In this document: positions 22,431 to 22,935 of the stretch, piece by piece
Position numbering within the stretch: the first letter of the stretch is position 1
How the letters are laid out: every line of letters starts with the position of its first letter
IMG/VR virus record: IMGVR_UViG_3300030380_001472
Span: 1-22,935 of that record
Strand: one strand, 5' to 3'
Length of the DNA: 22,935 nucleotides
Origin: a virus
The notes under the pieces: model-generated
What the model saw: the letters and a program-made list of their open reading frames with translations, nothing else
Database searches by the model: none
What the model was told of the DNA's origin: nothing
Position numbers and translations under genes: made by a program

Positions 22431-22489
22431 TAATGAATTGTACCAATTTCAAAATCAGGTTCAAATACAATATCTGACTCCTCTTCCAT
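22430..22489 (-). CDS. Acidic micro-ORF (19 aa), possible coupling peptide
   Basis: ATG at 22489 to TAA at 22432-22430 encodes MEEESDIVFEPDFEIGTIH. Both ends are TAATG overlaps: its ATG shares a base with the stop of the membrane protein gene, and its stop shares a base with the ATG of the Cys-rich gene. It fills the otherwise unused gap of 58 nt exactly. It may be a true micro-protein or only a device that carries ribosomes to the next start. No Shine-Dalgarno of its own is seen. Confidence 0.45.
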   Translation of the reverse strand: MEEESDIVFEPDFEIGTIH

Positions 22490-22719
22490 TAAAATTCTTT
22501 GTAGTTCTTTATCAAGAACTCTTCCATCCACGACATCTTATCGTTTACAGATTGAATCTGTGTTTTAATCACTGCTATATCTTGTTGCATTTCTGCAACA
22601 CTATCGGCTTTCTTTTCAACTGCATTTAAACGTTCTGACCACATACCCCATGTCATAGCTAATGTGGCTAATAATACCAAATATGGTAGAACTGATTTAA
22701 CGTCTATCTTAAACGACAT
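22489..22719 (-). CDS. Single-helix membrane protein with coiled coil (76 aa)
   Basis: I choose ATG at 22719, with GCGGA 6 nt upstream; an in-frame TTG two codons earlier is possible. Residues 1-10 (MSFKIDVKSV) are followed by a transmembrane segment LPYLVLLATLAMTWGMW (11-27). A coiled coil follows (NAVEKKADSVAEMQQDIAVI and KTQIQSVNDKMSWMEEFLI). The layout fits small phage membrane proteins of the holin or inner-membrane spanin kind, but no lysis gene is near and the match is by shape only. The start lies inside the 15-aa CxC micro-ORF in another frame, so its translation may depend on it. The stop overlaps the 19-aa micro-ORF. Confidence 0.75.
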   Translation of the reverse strand: MSFKIDVKSVLPYLVLLATLAMTWGMWSERLNAVEKKADSVAEMQQDIAVIKTQIQSVNDKMSWMEEFLIKNYKEF

Positions 22720-22751
22720 ATACAATCCGCATCTGTTTTACAATCACACAT
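22704..22751 (-). CDS. Cys micro-ORF (15 aa) overlapping the membrane protein start
   Basis: ATG at 22751 to TAG at 22706-22704 encodes MCDCKTDADCICRLR with two CxC pairs. It has one of the best Shine-Dalgarno sites of the window (GAGGAG, 6 nt spacing), whereas the membrane protein gene whose ATG (22719) it overlaps out of frame has only GCGGA. The last 16 nt are shared. It may be a leader or coupling ORF, or a tiny metal-binding peptide related in style to the 46-aa Cys-rich protein. Confidence 0.45.
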   Translation of the reverse strand: MCDCKTDADCICRLR

Positions 22752-22757
22752 TATTTA

Positions 22758-22763
22758 CTCCTC
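22758..22763 (-). promoter_or_regulatory. Shine-Dalgarno GAGGAG of the 15-aa micro-ORF
   Basis: GAGGAG overlaps the TGA stop of the upstream coiled-coil gene and lies 6 nt before ATG at 22751. It directs ribosomes to the micro-ORF rather than to the membrane protein start 32 nt further on. Confidence 0.6.
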
Positions 22764-22935
22764 ATTTTGATTTAGCTGACATTCCACTTAAAGGGTTATT
22801 TAAAGCCTTATCTATCTTCAAGTCAAGACTTTCTTCTAGTAATTTCATTTCATTAAGAAGCTCTCTATTATCTTCTTTTTGCCTATCTTCCACGTCATTT
22901 ACAATTTCAGTAATGTGTCGAATATCTCCAGATTG
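22762..22935 (-). CDS. C-terminal end of a coiled-coil protein, 5' part outside window (57 aa visible)
   Basis: An open frame enters from the right edge and ends at TGA (22764-22762). The visible 57 residues are charged and helical with heptad-like spacing (DIRHITEIVNDVEDRQKEDN, then LLNEMKLLEESLDLKIDKAL), ending in NNPLSGMSAKSK. No domain is recognisable. It could be the end of a head or portal-region protein or a small coiled-coil protein; nothing here decides between them. It precedes the 15-aa micro-ORF by 10 nt and is probably co-transcribed with it. Confidence 0.65.
   Translation of the reverse strand, partial: QSGDIRHITEIVNDVEDRQKEDNRELLNEMKLLEESLDLKIDKALNNPLSGMSAKSK

Noticed and set aside
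22489-22725. TTG at 22725 as start of the membrane protein
   Set aside because: ATG two codons later has better spacing (6 nt) from GCGGA, and the TTG would sit directly on it.

Overview
This window looks like part of the late (virion structural) region of an AT-rich marine tailed phage, probably podovirus-like. Every gene I can support lies on the minus strand, so transcription runs from the right edge to the left. Genes are tightly packed: most gaps are under 40 nt, many junctions overlap as TAATG, ATGA or GTGA, and there are no RNA genes, integrase, transposase, CRISPR array or convincing terminator. The closest recognisable types are hypothetical and structural families common in uncultured marine phages and cyanophages. 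The host cannot be read from the sequence; low GC would suit SAR11-like or picocyanobacterial hosts, but that is inference.

Layout in transcription order. (1) 22935-20776: a cut-off coiled-coil protein, then a run of very small genes. These are a 15-codon CxC micro-ORF, a one-helix membrane protein, a 19-residue acidic micro-ORF, a 46-residue metallothionein-like Cys-rich protein, three small Lys/Arg-rich proteins, a conserved 191-residue protein, and a 49-residue protein made of three Lys/Gly repeats. The three shortest coding candidates and the 46- and 49-residue genes are easy to miss by automatic calling. (2) 20776-17637: neck/adaptor-type proteins (221 and 231 residues) with a zinc-ribbon protein between them, a 147-residue virion protein behind a perfect Shine-Dalgarno, and a 328-residue protein of about twelve beta-type repeats. 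(3) 17598-14479: three tandem paralogous tail fibre/collar proteins with HSH motifs and variable Gly-rich segments. (4) 14459-13556: two small fibre-associated proteins. (5) 13563-8055: the most unusual segment, five different 2-oxoglutarate/Fe(II) oxygenase-like genes and one DxD glycosyltransferase-like gene, arranged around a 608-residue P22 gp10-like tail protein. (6) 8067-1: small conserved proteins, then three Gly/Ala/Gln-rich proteins and a protein of at least 1456 residues leaving the window. These last four are candidates for internal or ejected virion proteins.

The leading hypothesis is that segment 5 is a virion (or host surface) modification cassette, in which oxygenases hydroxylate and the glycosyltransferase decorates tail fibres or another surface polymer. 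Four of the five oxygenase genes start with GTG or TTG, while the glycosyltransferase has ATG and a strong Shine-Dalgarno, so the enzymes may be made at deliberately different levels. Terminase, portal and capsid genes are not in the window and would be expected outside it.
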